Assembly: GCA_049999765.1 (NCBI GenBank)
Contig: JBNGIQ010009407.1
Span: 140,950 to 204,949 of the forward strand
Reading direction: 5' to 3'
DNA: 64,000 bases
Origin: Phaeoceros laevis
Lineage: Eukaryota > Anthocerotophyta > Anthocerotopsida > Notothyladales
Shown: piece by piece, positions 1 to 11,734 of the stretch
Layout of the letters: every line of letters starts with the position of its first letter
How positions within the stretch are numbered: position 1 is the first letter of the stretch
Program-made: the position numbers and the translations under genes
The notes under the pieces: generated by a model
Database searches by the model: none
Told to the model about the DNA's origin: nothing
Seen by the model: the letters and a program-made list of their open reading frames with translations, nothing else

Positions 1-1700
1 GGCCTGGAAAGAGGCTTGTCATCCGTCTCCTGAAAGGGACAAAGGCATTCTCCTTTGTTACAAACTCCACCATCTTTGGAATCAAGTTCCTGACCCTGGT
101 CATCCTGCAACCTTTCTAGCTCGACTGCAGTTTCTTGACACTTACCAGAAGTGTCATCCATTGTGGAGAGTCGTCGCGTTCTTCCCTGCTCAGACGATTT
201 TTCTGGAGACAAAGCCGCCAAGATATCTTGCAAATAGGATTCCGCATCAATACAACTAGGGTCCTGGGCAGCTGAAGATTTCGGTGCACTAGAATAATTT
301 AGTCTCTTGTTGACTCTTTGTGAGGCGCTTCTTGACGGACCTCCTCGAAGGCCTGGATATCCTGGTTCATGCTTTGTATATTGTGAAGCCAGCCCCTGTA
401 TTCAGGACGTAAAGGGGAGAAGGTTAGAATGTAGTTTTGAGGAGCATCTGCCTTTCCTTCATCAGTCATGGTAATGAGTACAAAAGTACTGGGCTATTTA
501 TCAACGAACCTGTAGGGCCTGCTTGACCTTTGAAGCCATCCTTGCCGCCAAGACATCTTCCTTGCCAGATTTAGACTGGACCTTGTTCTCCCAGTGTGAC
601 TGAAACAGTCCTTTTGGAGCTGTGTGGTTCAAGTCATCAGGAGCTTGTGTCTGCTTAACTGGACGTGACCCTCTTCCTCCATCCGGGTGTTCAGCTGTAT
701 GTCCAAAGCCAAAGCTGCTACGTTGAACGACAGCACCTTCGAAAGTAGAAAACGAACTTGTCGCTCTGCAGCTGTCAGTTGCAACCCTCAGAGTGAGAGA
801 TCCAGTTGCAGCAGCTGCTCTTCCGCTAGTGTCATGTCCCACTGAACGGACACTGCCTTTTGAGAGAACTTGAATACCTCCGGTGCCACGACATGCTATT
901 TGGTGAGAGGCAAAAATGTTCATAGCTTCCGGCGTTGTGTAAGAGGTTGCATCCTCTGCCCTGATACCCGTTGGTTGCTGGACCGCTATTTCACCCAGTA
1001 ATGGCACAGCTGCTATAGCACCATTTTGAAAAGCATTCAGCTCATCATTGCTAATGAAGCCAGATGGCCGACTACTGCTTCCATCTTCTGTCGACACAAC
1101 ATGGCCTAGATTGGCTGTGAACGAAGAGGTAGCAGAGATTCGTACGTCCTGGTCAAGGTGACATTCGCATTCCTTTTTGCCATTCCACACAGCTGCTTTG
1201 CAATTTACTTCGCCACAACCTGCATCCAAGTTGCAGCTCTTCGATTCTTTCACGGTTTCCTCCTTCCAATGACGACCCCGTGCAAGATTACCAGCAGTTC
1301 CAGGAGTATGCGCCCCAATGTTGGAGACAGGTCCTGCATATGCGTGCGTATCTTGCTGGATGAGACTCCTTGATGATGATTTGCCAGCTGCACCTCCCAG
1401 TCCATACTTGTGTCCTTGACTGGATCTTTGGGGATTAAGAAGGTCATATTCCTTCTGGACATGGACTCTCGGACCTGAGCTTTTGACGTCCACGCTGTCC
1501 CATACAGCATCATCCTCGTGGTTAGAGCTGTTGAAATCTGTAGCTTGAGAACTTTCATCTTCAGCTACCGAGCGAGGAGAAGAGTTTATTCTGGAAAGCT
1601 CCTCGTGGAATCGAGATAACTCGGCACGCAGTTTACCCAGACCCTTGATTCTTGCCATCGCTCTACTGAGATTTGTTACATTGCTGATCGAACACACCAA
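1..1700 (-). CDS. Uncharacterised protein, 3' end outside the window
   Basis: I do not recognise this protein. Exon 1 runs 1700 to 510 and ends with a good donor (CTACAG|GTTCGT). Exon 2 resumes at 395 after TACAG, in the same phase, and stays open to the window edge, so the C-terminus is missing. The first Met is at 1700. A second Met at 1658 begins a basic, helix-prone stretch (MARIKGLGKLRAELSRFHEEL) and may be the true start. The rest is Ser/Gly/Thr-rich and looks disordered, with one Cys-rich patch (CNLDAGCGEVNC). Exon 2 continues with Ser-rich and acidic sequence. There is no catalytic motif or membrane segment. The two-exon structure is seen in the sequence; the function is unknown. Confidence 0.6.
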
Positions 1701-2649
1701 AGCAAGACGTGTTCAACGGACGAGGGTGCCCGGAAATGAAAAACGCTGAAGGGAAAGAAAATGCTCTGCCCACCAGGTTCTTGGGGGGTTCTTGGGGGGT
1801 TCCTGGGGGGGACTGGGTCACAGGGACGTGGATAGATTTGATTGTATTATGGAATCGAACTGCAGTTCCCCAGTTTCACACTCCCGGTGCTTGTGCATCC
1901 GAGCAAATGTTTGGGATGAGGTACGTTGCCTGCAACCATTGCCTCGGCATGAGGCCTCCTCTTGGATCGCACTCAATTTGCTTCTTGCACAAAGATTGGA
2001 TATAGGAATTTAGTTCAGAACTTGTACATAATAATGTACTTCCTTGTTGACATTAATCACCTTGTAAAGCTATGGCTAAATTCTCAAGGAGTCATGAGGA
2101 TTGAGGAGTCCTGGATGATTGTTTTGTAGTGGGAGGAATATAAGAACTATCTCATGTTTTATCACTACAAGTGAATGCTATCATAATACTTCAATTTCTT
2201 GAAAAAATAGGTATACAATTATGAAGATGGGATAGATCATAGAAGCATGTATGAAGAACTAGACACTTTCCTTTCTTTCATAACCTAACATAGGTTTGAT
2301 GACTAATGTAAAAACTAACCCTAACCTAGCCTTGAGGAGAATGAACACTTTTCTAGGTTGTCTAAACTATGTTCATAAGTTGGATTGGAAACTAGACCTA
2401 AAATAGCCCTAGAGGAGAGAGAATGTTTTTCAAGCAAGAGTCTATCACCACTGTAAAGGAGTGAGCCCAATGCTTCAAGGAGCAGAGTGTTGCAACTAGG
2501 GGGAAGAGCAAGAGCTCAAGAGGAAGCACACCAGTAAGGAAGCAAAGTAGACCAAGCACGTAGTAGAAGATTGAAGGTAGATAGCGAGAGAAGCTCTAGA
2601 GTTGTAGGGACTAGTTGTCAAATGCATAGCAAATTAAGTAGATAAGATC
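1701..2649. other. Intergenic region between divergent genes
   Basis: About 0.95 kb separates the unidentified minus-strand gene from the ADP/ATP carrier and must hold the 5' flanks of both. It contains short runs of GGTTCTTGGGGGGTT-type repeats near 1780-1810 and AT-rich sequence from about 2020 to 2640. I see no convincing coding sequence. Confidence 0.5.
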
Positions 2650-4243
2650 ATGGAGGCCCGTGAGACTAGGATGCAAAGCTGTGATAAGCTAGAGAGTTCA
2701 AGGGTGGTGGCATTTGATGGACATTCAAAGTTTGGTTTCTTTGATCTTCTTCTTAATGTATCAAGGTCACAAAGTTTGCTTTCAAAAGCATCTTGCTTGT
2801 CTAGCAACTTTGCTTCAAGTTCTACAGCTACTTCCAAGAACATCATGAGGAAGTATCTTCCTTCATCACCTCCTTACGAGGCTTACGGGATGATGGTCAA
2901 GTATTCTAGAGGCAGCCAGTTGTATACTCCAAGTCCTTTCTTTGTTAGCTCAATGTCTCATAAGCCTATGATGTCTAGCAAACTACCCATTTTCGTGGCA
3001 TCTGGCTCGGAGGCCAAAGCTAGTAAGCCAAAGGAAGGTAAAAGTGCGTCTGCTTTTTTGCTTGATTTTATGATGGGAGGTGTGTCAGCTGCAGTATCTA
3101 AGACAGCAGCCGCGCCAATTGAGCGCATCAAGCTTCTTATCCAAAATCAAGATGAGATGCTTAAGTCGGGACGACTTGATAAGCCTTATAAAGGCATTGT
3201 GGATTGCTTCCGACGAACTACAGCCGATGAGGGGGTGGTTGCTCTTTGGCGTGGTAATCTAGCTAATGTGCTTCGCTATTTTCCTACACAGGTATGTGCA
3301 CTGCTACAAAAGAGCTCATTTGAATAGAAATTTTTGCTTCTTTTTGTCACAAAGAATTATGAAGTCACTTTTGTCTTACTATTCTTACATGCAATCAGTC
3401 ACATGCTTTTGCATTGAACAATGTAGGCCCTAAACTTTGCGTTCAAAGATTATTTTAAGTCTTTGTTTGGATACAAGCAAGACAAGGATGGATATTGGAA
3501 ATGGTTTGCCGGAAATTTAGCTTCTGGTGGAGCTGCTGGAGCAACTTCCCTTTTTTTTGTCTATTCTCTTGATTATGCAAGAACAAGATTGGCTAACGAC
3601 TCAAAATCAGCCAAGAAAGGAGGAGGAGAACGTGAATTCAATGGGCTCTTGGATGTCTACAAAAAAACACTTGCCACTGATGGAATTGCTGGTTTATATC
3701 GTGGATTCAACATCTCATGTGTAGGCATTATAGTCTATCGCGGACTGTATTTTGGGATGTATGATTCACTAAAACCTGTCCTCTTGGTCGGTCCGTGGGA
3801 GGTAAGTGTTCTTCTCAAGCCATTTCATGCGGTTTCAACTTCAACCATAAATGAGAAATCATAAAGTTGCTAGCACAACATGATTCTTCAAATAAGCTGC
3901 TCTTCGTATTAACTTCATGCTGAGTACCTACGTCATGTGAGTGCAGGGTAGCTTCGTGGGAAGTTTCTTTCTTGGATGGGCTATCACGATCGGTGCAGGG
4001 CTGGCATCATATCCTCTGGATACAGTCCGCCGCAGAATGATGATGACGTCAGGACAGAAAGAAAAGTACAGCAGCTCACTTGATGCCTTCCGAAAAATTG
4101 TGGCGAAAGAGGGCACCAAGTCTCTTTTCAAGGGCGCAGGAGCAAACATCTTACGGGCAGTTGCAGGTGCTGGGGTTCTGTCCATCAACGATCAGCTTCA
4201 GATGTATTTCTTGGGCAAAGCCTACAGTAGCGGCGGTGGCTAG
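2650..4243 (+). CDS. AAC: Mitochondrial ADP/ATP carrier (adenine nucleotide translocator)
   Basis: This protein exchanges cytosolic ADP for matrix ATP across the inner mitochondrial membrane. Three exons, 2650-3291, 3427-3801 and 3947-4243, join in frame to about 437 residues. Residues 1-120 are the N-terminal extension typical of plant AACs. Three mitochondrial-carrier repeats follow. The first has the signature [15 protein letters not shown], the second [10 protein letters not shown] and the third [12 protein letters not shown], whose RRRMMM hexapeptide is diagnostic of ADP/ATP carriers. The splice sites are clean (CAG|GTATGT, GAG|GTAAGT, GTGCAG|GG). No disruption is seen, so the gene should be functional. 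The start at 2650 is the first Met of the open frame and fits the plant N-extension. Confidence 0.93.
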
Positions 4244-5420
4244 GCAAGACACGAGCTGCCAGGTAAACTTCATCGCCAAGTGGCGAGGTTGCAAGCCTCC
4301 AGTTGCATTTTTGTGGAAGCGCGTGCTCGAATCACTTACTAACTAGAACTGCACTACGTGATAGTAACTCCCGGGCATGCTCCATGGAATTGTCTGCAGG
4401 CGCGAATCCTGATGCAGACTACTACAGCAGCTACCTACGTCGTGGTTGCAGCATGAAGTAAATTGAAGTCATGAAAGAGAGATATGCTTTTTACGTGCCT
4501 GGGTAGGGAGGTAGAAGGGTTGCCGTGAGTAGGCTCCTCTGGTGGATTATATGAGGTCCGTTTTTTCTAGCTTCACAATAGATCTCCAAACTTCTAACTT
4601 ACTGGATCGCACATTTATTTTATATGTGAGCATTGTTACTGCCCAGACCTTCAACACCACGATTTTTAGTCACAACGAAGAAGCTATTACGATTTCTGGA
4701 AGGTAACCGCCGTTCCATGATCATATATACAGCCTCTGAAAACACCACCTTCCATCGCCTCAACGATCGTTCTGCTAATTTCTATAAAGTACATATTTGT
4801 AATTGTGGTGCCTGCTGGGATAGCGAAGACAACCCGAGTCTCGCTACCACAACTCGACAGTCACCAGTACCTGCGAGGAGCACAAAGTCAGTGTAAAGTC
4901 AAACAAGAAACCCAGGGAAAACGATAGTGGTGGGAACGGGTGTAAACTCCATCATACCACAACATGTCTACCACTTAGGCAAGATACAGATGCATTCCGT
5001 AAGGGAAGCGTAAAAAAATGCTGACAGGCACATAGAATTTTGATGCACCGTTGCAGCACCTACCGATATCCTCCTCCGCTCTTCGCAGAAACAAAAAAAC
5101 AACCCTTATAAATCTCAACCCTGCCGAGGCTATATACCAAGTTAACAAACGAAATACCCAGAATGTACTACGGGGGCAAGAAAGCGAACCTTCCAATCCT
5201 CATGACGGTTGTCGTAATATCTCCCAGCACCCTCTGAGTGCACACTCAGTGAAAGCACAAACAACCACACACTTCACCAGCATCCCATCTGGAACCACGC
5301 TCATCTCTGACACAATATAACAACCTCAGCATATCCACCGCTCAATGTCAGAACGTAATCACTCACCTGATCCAACGAGTGACAACTTCTGAGATAAACT
5401 GGAGTTGAAGGACTGCTTGA
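4244..5420. other. Intergenic region between convergent genes
   Basis: This holds the 3' flanks of the ADP/ATP carrier and of AP-5 beta, which end towards each other. Only short, compositionally unconvincing open frames occur, and I see no RNA gene or ordered repeat. Confidence 0.5.
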
Positions 5421-8400
5421 CTATCGAACCATAGTCAAAGCCTCCAAATACTCATCTACATAAGCCAAAGAAGGCCAATGATCTGTTCGTATCCTAACCA
5501 ATGTAGAGTATGCAGACACCTCCATCTTGAACATCATGTGATAGCGAGGGGGAAGGAAAATGAGAACATAAAAGCAGCCCTTCTGGAGGTTTATACCATC
5601 CGAAGTTTCTGCAACAACCAGCTGCTTCGAGAGCTCCAACTGAGAGGATGAGGGTGAATCACCTGCTGTCAACCTCAACAATGACGGGGGGCGACCATGC
5701 CTGACTGAAGCAGTGTCCTCTTCTTGCCAAATCACACCACTGAATCCTTCCCAGCTGCCTGTATCTTCTACAATGGCCCCCCCACTTACTGCCACAACAT
5801 AAGAGAGTAACCAGTGCCCTATGCCATCCACCAACCTCTCTGCTGGAGTTTCCAACAGCTTGACAGACTCAGTGCCTTTCACATCAACACCTGTTCGGCC
5901 ACCTTTGAGGAGAAATGTCTCACCTCCCAGCTTACCTGGGCCTCCACATGCATCCCAGAGAGCATTGAACAAATCGAATCGATATTGCGCCTCATTCGGG
6001 GTTCCCACATCCTCAGGACAAGGCGCCACCATAAAAAGGTCTTCAAACCCTACAGGTATGCTGTCCAACTGGCCACGCACAGTCTGCCCACACTCATCAC
6101 TGAAAGAAATTTTTGCCTCAATCCATGTTGGTACTGGCTGCTTAGGTTCCAGCTCTACAATAAACCTCTGTAAGACCATACTAGCCTCTAATGCAGCGGC
6201 CTCATCCCTGGCTTGAGCATGTTTGACAGTTTGCAACGAGTCTTTTGTAACGAATAACCCATCATCACTCTCACCTTTTAAGACAATGTCCTGCTGAGAG
6301 CTATCAGACACACCAATAACCATTGAGTGGTTTCCACCATTTTTGGCTGCACACCTTCCGCTGAATACTCTAGTAGATGGAAGGGCGCTTGGAACGAATG
6401 GAATACGAAGTTTGAGAATGGGTCCATAAGGCCCAGATGTGGAGAAACATACCACCACAGCATAAAGTGCTGGCCATGTTTCAGGTGATTCCCATACTTG
6501 AGGTGCTAACCCTGGAGAACCTGGAGACTGTCCCTTGGTATCAGATTCCGCCAGCAACCGCAACTTCACCTCGCCCTGAAACTTCAGTTGACAATGGATG
6601 TGAATCTTAAAACCAGTTCCCTCAGAGAAATCCAGAATATTAGAAAAATGCCACCGCAAAATTTGGAGCATGTGTGACGTTTTTGCATCGGTCACCCGGG
6701 GCACCTCTTTCCTAGCCTCAAAACCTGATGGCTCTAGGAGCAAAACTTTATCAGCTTCAGCTTCAGTGACCTCAGATTCAGTGACTACTCCATGAGGATA
6801 TTTCACTTGTTCACTCTTAAAACTGGATTCTATCTCATTGTAGAGGACCATAGACCACGAATGTGGGACAGTGAGAGGCTTTTCCCTGGACAATAAAATG
6901 TATGCTGCAACCCTCAATTTTCGTTTCTTAGCCTCAGCAACAGGAGGTGGCGATTTTAAAAAGGTAGAAAACCGAGCCATATCATTGGAAGCACTGTCCT
7001 TCGACTGCTCATCTTTGGGATTCAACATACTTCGGAGTTTCCGCCCTGGTACAGCTATAACCATCCGCAAGTACATCCTGAAAGCAGGTCAAAGTAGTCA
7101 ACTTTCCAAATATCAGCGGACAGACTCCTATAAGGTTCAAAATAAAGCATAAACCCTCACCTCGCAGAGTCTCGTAGTTCAAGGTCGGGAAAATGTTGTG
7201 TCAAGAATCCAAGCAGTTCCGAGAGTGCACCATAGATTCTGGAGCTGTAATGATGTGCCATCAAAGTTCTGCAAATACCAAGCACCTGGCTTCCTCTTAT
7301 CCACATTACCCAACTCCCTTTGCCCTTGGAAGCTCTTACTCGATCTTTTATGTAAATGGTCATTGCTTGAACAATAGGGCGGGGATTGATGGCGGTATTT
7401 TCTCCCATGCGCTCAAAAAGAGGGAAGTAGGCAGGCAACAGCACGTCGTAAGACAACCTGGGTAGCAGCTTGTCACTAAAGGTGTGAAGTAGACGTTCTC
7501 CCAGTCGTTTATGAGAGACGCAGGAAAGGAGTCTGTCGATGAAAGAGAGTAAGCTGGGTACTAGTCCAGGCATATCCATTGCCATTGACAATAGCACGTC
7601 TTCAACTGTCTTAAAAAGAAGAGACTTTGCAAAGAGAGCAATGACACGTAAATCAACTCCACTTGAGTGAGGCACTGCTAGGGTCAAAAACCTGTTCAGC
7701 AACTGCATGGCAAGCCGTGTCTCGGTGCTACCGGGAGGCAGCCATTTGTAGGCAGACACAGATACCATTCCCCTGCTGACCAACTGGTGAGACATCTCCA
7801 AGCTATCAACGATTTGCCCTTCATCCGAAGTAGAAGAAGATATCTGAATGGAAGCAGCACAATAAGCGAGAGCATTTAGTTTTGCTGCCTTCAACAATAA
7901 AGGCTCAAAGACCAGAGGATATAGCCCTGGTGCCGAAGAAACCAAGCCGAGTCTTTGTTTTCTGGGAGAACCAAGCATCTCAATCCCTAGGAGCCAGTGG
8001 ATGCTGAGGAGGCGAAAAGAGAGAGGCTGCGAGGTATCCCTGCAGAGAACCATGAGCTGCCTTACAATTGAGCCCTCATCCACGGCGAAGGCCTCCACGA
8101 AATTGGCGGACATCATAAGAAATGCATGGCACAGGGTTGGACTGTAACTGTGCGACAGGCTAGCAAATTGGTTCTTGAGGAGGGATCCATGCAGATCCAA
8201 CGCCTTCGCAATGCTGACGAGATGAGCAACAAATTCCAGTAACCCAAACTCCGTGAGCAGATCCGGTCTTTCGAGCAGAAAGGAAACAACTCGCCGAAAT
8301 TCTTTCAACCCGGCATTCGTGAGCTCCCTTGAAGGTATTCCTAGGGCCTCTTCCCCTGGCCTTGATCCTACCAAAAAGACTGGAACAGAGAAAGGAATCA

Positions 8401-9082
8401 CTGGGACAGCGGTGGACATAACTCCCTGCTGGCCAGCCGAAGGCTTCGAGGAGATAGTGAACATATGCTGGCACAGGTTGTGCACAATTGTAGTTAGAAG
8501 AAGAACGTAGCTCTGCCCTACATGTGTTCTGTCGGCCTGGCACAGATTAAAGACATGGCCAAGGCACGCATTCAGGAGGCAAGGATAAGCCATTTCCAGT
8601 TCCCGCAGGCACTCGCAGGCAACACCCCTGACGTGTCGCTCCGGAGCATAGTTCGTGCGGCTGATAAACCCCAGCAGGAGCTCCACCAAAGTTTCCAAGG
8701 CCCTGGATGCACTGTGAAGAGCGTCCAGCTCGATTACAACCACGGAGGCTGTTACCATCATCTGCTCCTTGACAGTGCTAGTGACTACATTGCCATCCAG
8801 TGATGCGTGCAAAAGATTCCGAGTACTATCCACAATGCTCGTCAGTCCGGACTGCACGGCGCTTCCAATCAGGAGCCTCGCCTGTTCTTCCAGGAAGATG
8901 CACAGCTGAAGCCTCAAAGCCAGGTCCTTCTTGCAGATCAACTGCAGAGCCTGTTCGAGCAGGGTGTGACCAGAATTTCCCGCAATCCATTTTCGCTGTG
9001 CGTCCTCCGGATCCTTGCCAAAATCCTGTAAAACATGCTCCCAATCCTGGATTGACAAAGACTTAGCAGCCTTCTCCGACAT
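5421..9082 (-). CDS. AP5B1: AP-5 complex subunit beta-1-like protein
   Basis: AP-5 is the ancient fifth adaptor-protein complex, acting at late endosomes, and this is its large beta subunit. Exon 1 (9082-7161) and exon 2 (7077-5421) join at GCGAG|GTGAGG and TTTCAG|GATG, giving ARG-MYLRMVIAVPGRKL across the junction and about 1192 residues in total. The N-terminal half is an all-helical solenoid rich in Leu. It starts with a segment (SIQDWEHVLQDF) that I recognise from plant 'AP-5 complex subunit beta-like' proteins. The C-terminal half is beta-rich and resembles an appendage-like region. No clathrin-box motif is evident, as expected for AP-5. The family call rests on overall resemblance and length, without a single diagnostic motif. 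Confidence 0.75.
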
Positions 9083-9388
9083 CGCTTCGGATAATTCTCA
9101 TGCAGGCCAAATTTTCGATGGAAGCGGCCAATAGGTCACGATAGATCTCCAGCACCTAGCCTGGAACTCTCGGAGGCTTCCAGCTCGAGTCTTCCACAAC
9201 CTGCAAACAGGAAAGAGAACCTTGGCTCACAGCTGACCTGTTGATTGAAGTTACCTCAGCTGGGTTTTAGGTCTCGTCATTGTACGAAGGACACTTGTCA
9301 CACTGAAACTTGTCACAGTGTCACACTTCGTCTCTCGCAGGTTGGCATTTTCCCGGCATTTTGGAGTGGCGCCAACGTCTAGTTCGGT

Positions 9389-9964
9389 TTGTGCATTGGT
9401 GCTCTCGAGATGTCACGCCCCGTGAGACGAGACAGTCATGCCGCAGCTGTTCTTAGGCTAAGGAGTCGCAGTTGGCGCCCTTTTGTCCCTAACATTCTTG
9501 GCCATGACAGGACGTCTTCTTTGAATAAGGGTGACACCATCGCAGCCAATTCCAATCCTCGATCCCACGAAGACTTGCTGGATGTGAAACCGGAAATCGT
9601 GACGGATTCGGACAGATATAATTTACATCGAGCTGCCCTACCTTTGAACAGGCATTTGCTCATAATCACAAACAAACGCTCACTAGTACCAGATCCGCCA
9701 GTCAGGGAGATATCTGAGGAAGGCGGCCATTGCTGTGCTGGCAAGACCGGTAAGTTTTTTGGAGGACGTCAGGGAAGTGTACAAGTTGCAATTGATGCAG
9801 GCTCACAGCATACACCGGGCGGAAATCGGCCAAATGACGTGTCTGGAACACCGGCTGGACCTTATGCAGGTGGTAGAGCCTTCAGAACTCCAACGGGTTG
9901 CTATCATGAGGACAATTCTACCTGTAGAGATGACATTCCACAAAAAATGAGTACGAAGAGGTAG
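9389..9964 (+). CDS. Uncertain short ORF, possibly a gene remnant
   Basis: I do not recognise this. The frame begins MCIGALEMSRPVRRD and has a basic, Ser/Arg-rich N-terminus that could be organelle-targeting. After about residue 115 the more protein-like frame is a different one. From 9714 that frame reads LRKAAIAVLARPVSFLEDV and continues, helix-rich, to a stop near 9950. GTAAGT at about 9751 could be a splice donor. Otherwise the frame switch suggests a frameshifted remnant. It lies divergent from AP-5 beta with only about 300 bp between the starts, so it could also be spurious transcription from that promoter. Low confidence that it makes a protein. Confidence 0.25.
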   Translation: MCIGALEMSRPVRRDSHAAAVLRLRSRSWRPFVPNILGHDRTSSLNKGDTIAANSNPRSHEDLLDVKPEIVTDSDRYNLHRAALPLNRHLLIITNKRSLVPDPPVREISEEGGHCCAGKTGKFFGGRQGSVQVAIDAGSQHTPGGNRPNDVSGTPAGPYAGGRAFRTPTGCYHEDNSTCRDDIPQKMSTKR

Positions 9965-10016
9965 AAGAGGATGTCGATAATCTGTACGAAGTGGATGATA
10001 ATCAGTGTGAAGAAAA

Positions 10017-10954
10017 TCAAGAGAATGTGACTGCCTGCCGCCGCGGCGGCGGGCTTCTTTGGAGATCCCAGTCATAAATGTAGTCTAGCTCAAAGCCCTC
10101 TTCACTGAAAAGGTGACGGAACTTGTTCCTCAAAGAATCATAGTCTGGCGTTTCCTGGAAATCCAGGGCACGGCAATACTGAAGATATGACTCAAACTCC
10201 GAGGGGAAGCCCTGGCATATCTCCGCGGCTGACATGACAGCCTTCATCCGGCCCTTAGCTGCTGTAGTACTCCTCCTTTGCCAAGGAAGGTTGCCTCTCA
10301 GAAAGTGGATGAGCATGTATCCCAGGGACTCCATGTCATCTCGCCGGCTGGTCAGGATACGACTGTGACAGTTCACACTCATGAAGTCACGTGGGCTAGT
10401 GTAGAGGCCTCCACAAGAGTATGGAACGGGCGCACCGGTGGCTGGGTCACGGAATTGCTTGCGAAGCCGAAATCCACAATCTAAACCTGAGGAGCCTGTT
10501 CTCCCCTCAACCCCTTCACGAAGCTGTCAGGCTTGACGCTGTGGTACACCAAGCCCTTGGAGTGCACGTACTGCAGTCGCTCAATCAACTGGTCTGCCAG
10601 CATGAGAACTGTCTTGAGGGAGAACTTGTTACCGCAGCACTCAAGGAGATGTTGAAGGCTACGTCCCAAAAGCTCCATGACAAGAACATTGCTACTGGAC
10701 ATGGCAGCATACCCGAACCACCGGATGTTGGCGATTCCATGTCCTCCTCCTAGAATTTAGTAGGATAGTCGCAGTCTACACTCGTAGGATAGTCGCAGTC
10801 TACACTCTCGCGTAGGATAGTCGCAGTCTACACTCTCGAACTTGAGTGCTACCTTCTCTTTGCTTTCCATGTCTTCCCCTTCATACACATAAGCGTCGGA
10901 GTCAGTGCTGATCTTACGGCCTCTTTTGTACCTACCTGCCACGAGAAGTTCCAT
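10017..10954 (-). pseudogene. Casein kinase I-like pseudogene
   Basis: The reading direction gives recognisable CK1 blocks in order: MELLVAGRYKRGRKI, VALKFESV (beta-3 Lys kept), NIRWFG, NVLVMELLG, FSLKTVLMLADQLIERL, a DFG region, SRRDDMESLGYMLIHFLRGNLPWQ-like sequence and GFPSEF. It is broken in several ways. The Gly-rich loop is lost (STDSDA). The segment between beta-3 and NIRWFG is missing and replaced by three copies of a 24-bp repeat. The catalytic HRD is now HSV (YHSVKPDS). A TAG stop sits just before IVDFGFA. A frameshift follows, so the downstream CK1 sequence is in another frame. CK1 genes are normally spliced, and this copy appears intronless, which suggests a retrocopy. Confidence 0.85.
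10760..10835. repeat. 24-bp tandem repeat inside the CK1 pseudogene
   Basis: Three near-identical copies of GTAGGATAGTCGCAGTCTAC plus ACTC occur at 10760-10783, 10784-10807 and 10812-10835. They replace CK1 sequence between the beta-3 strand and the NIRWFG block and read as repeated ECRLRLSY on the minus strand. Confidence 0.85.
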
Positions 10955-11063
10955 CTAGTTAACTTCCGTAATCTTGATGGCCAAGTGCTTTGGGGCTCTC
11001 CCCAAGTTTGTTTGCAGTCCTCCGCCAAGGTGATTGATGAACCTTGACGGGCAATCGTAAAGT

Positions 11064-11150
11064 ATTGAGCCTTGAGTAAAGCCTTGAGTAAAGCCATGCG
11101 TAAAGCCTTGAGTAAAGTCTTGCGTAAAGCCATGCGTAAAGCCTTGAGCC
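11064..11150. repeat. 12-bp minisatellite
   Basis: About seven imperfect copies of TAAAGCCTTGAG (variants TAAAGCCATGCG and TAAAGTCTTGCG). In the minus-strand frame this reads as GFTQGFTH-type repeats. It lies just 5' of the CK1 remnant. I do not consider it coding. Confidence 0.85.
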
Positions 11151-11305
11151 TTCAGAGCCAGGGTGTCCAGCTTTAAGGTGTCTTCTATGAGCATAAGTTA
11201 GGACCTAGCAGCTCCGTGCCAGACTTTGGATTGTTTTGTAACTTTGGACACCATTCTATTTTTTTGAGCATTTCAAATTGGGAATTTTCGACAACTCGGA
11301 TGAGG

Positions 11306-11405
11306 NNNNNNNNNNNNNNNNNNNNNNNNNNNNNNNNNNNNNNNNNNNNNNNNNNNNNNNNNNNNNNNNNNNNNNNNNNNNNNNNNNNNNNNNNNNNNNN
11401 NNNNN
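11306..11405. other. Assembly gap (100 N)
   Basis: Exactly 100 N, the usual placeholder for a gap of unknown size. The linkage of the sequence on either side therefore depends on scaffolding. Confidence 0.98.
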
Positions 11406-11734
11406 CCCGGGGCTCTTAAGGGTTAATGTCTTGAAAGCATTGTGAAGGTGGTTAAACCGAGTGAGAGAAACCGTTCTTGCCGACGTGATTTTAGAGTTCA
11501 CCTCACCAAGTTATAAACACAGGCTGCCAAAGGACAGAACAGTCCTTTGGGAGCCATGTTTGTGTTAAGAGGCTGGGAGGCACTTCAAGTACTCGGGAGA
11601 TGACCAAAGCAGTCAAGTTCATCGTCCTTTCACCCTCCCACGTTTTCCTGAAGCCAAAGATCACAAGTACAGATAGGGCCTCAATTCAACCACAAGGAAG
11701 CCCTTCCTATCACAATCCTCGGGCACCGGCACGG

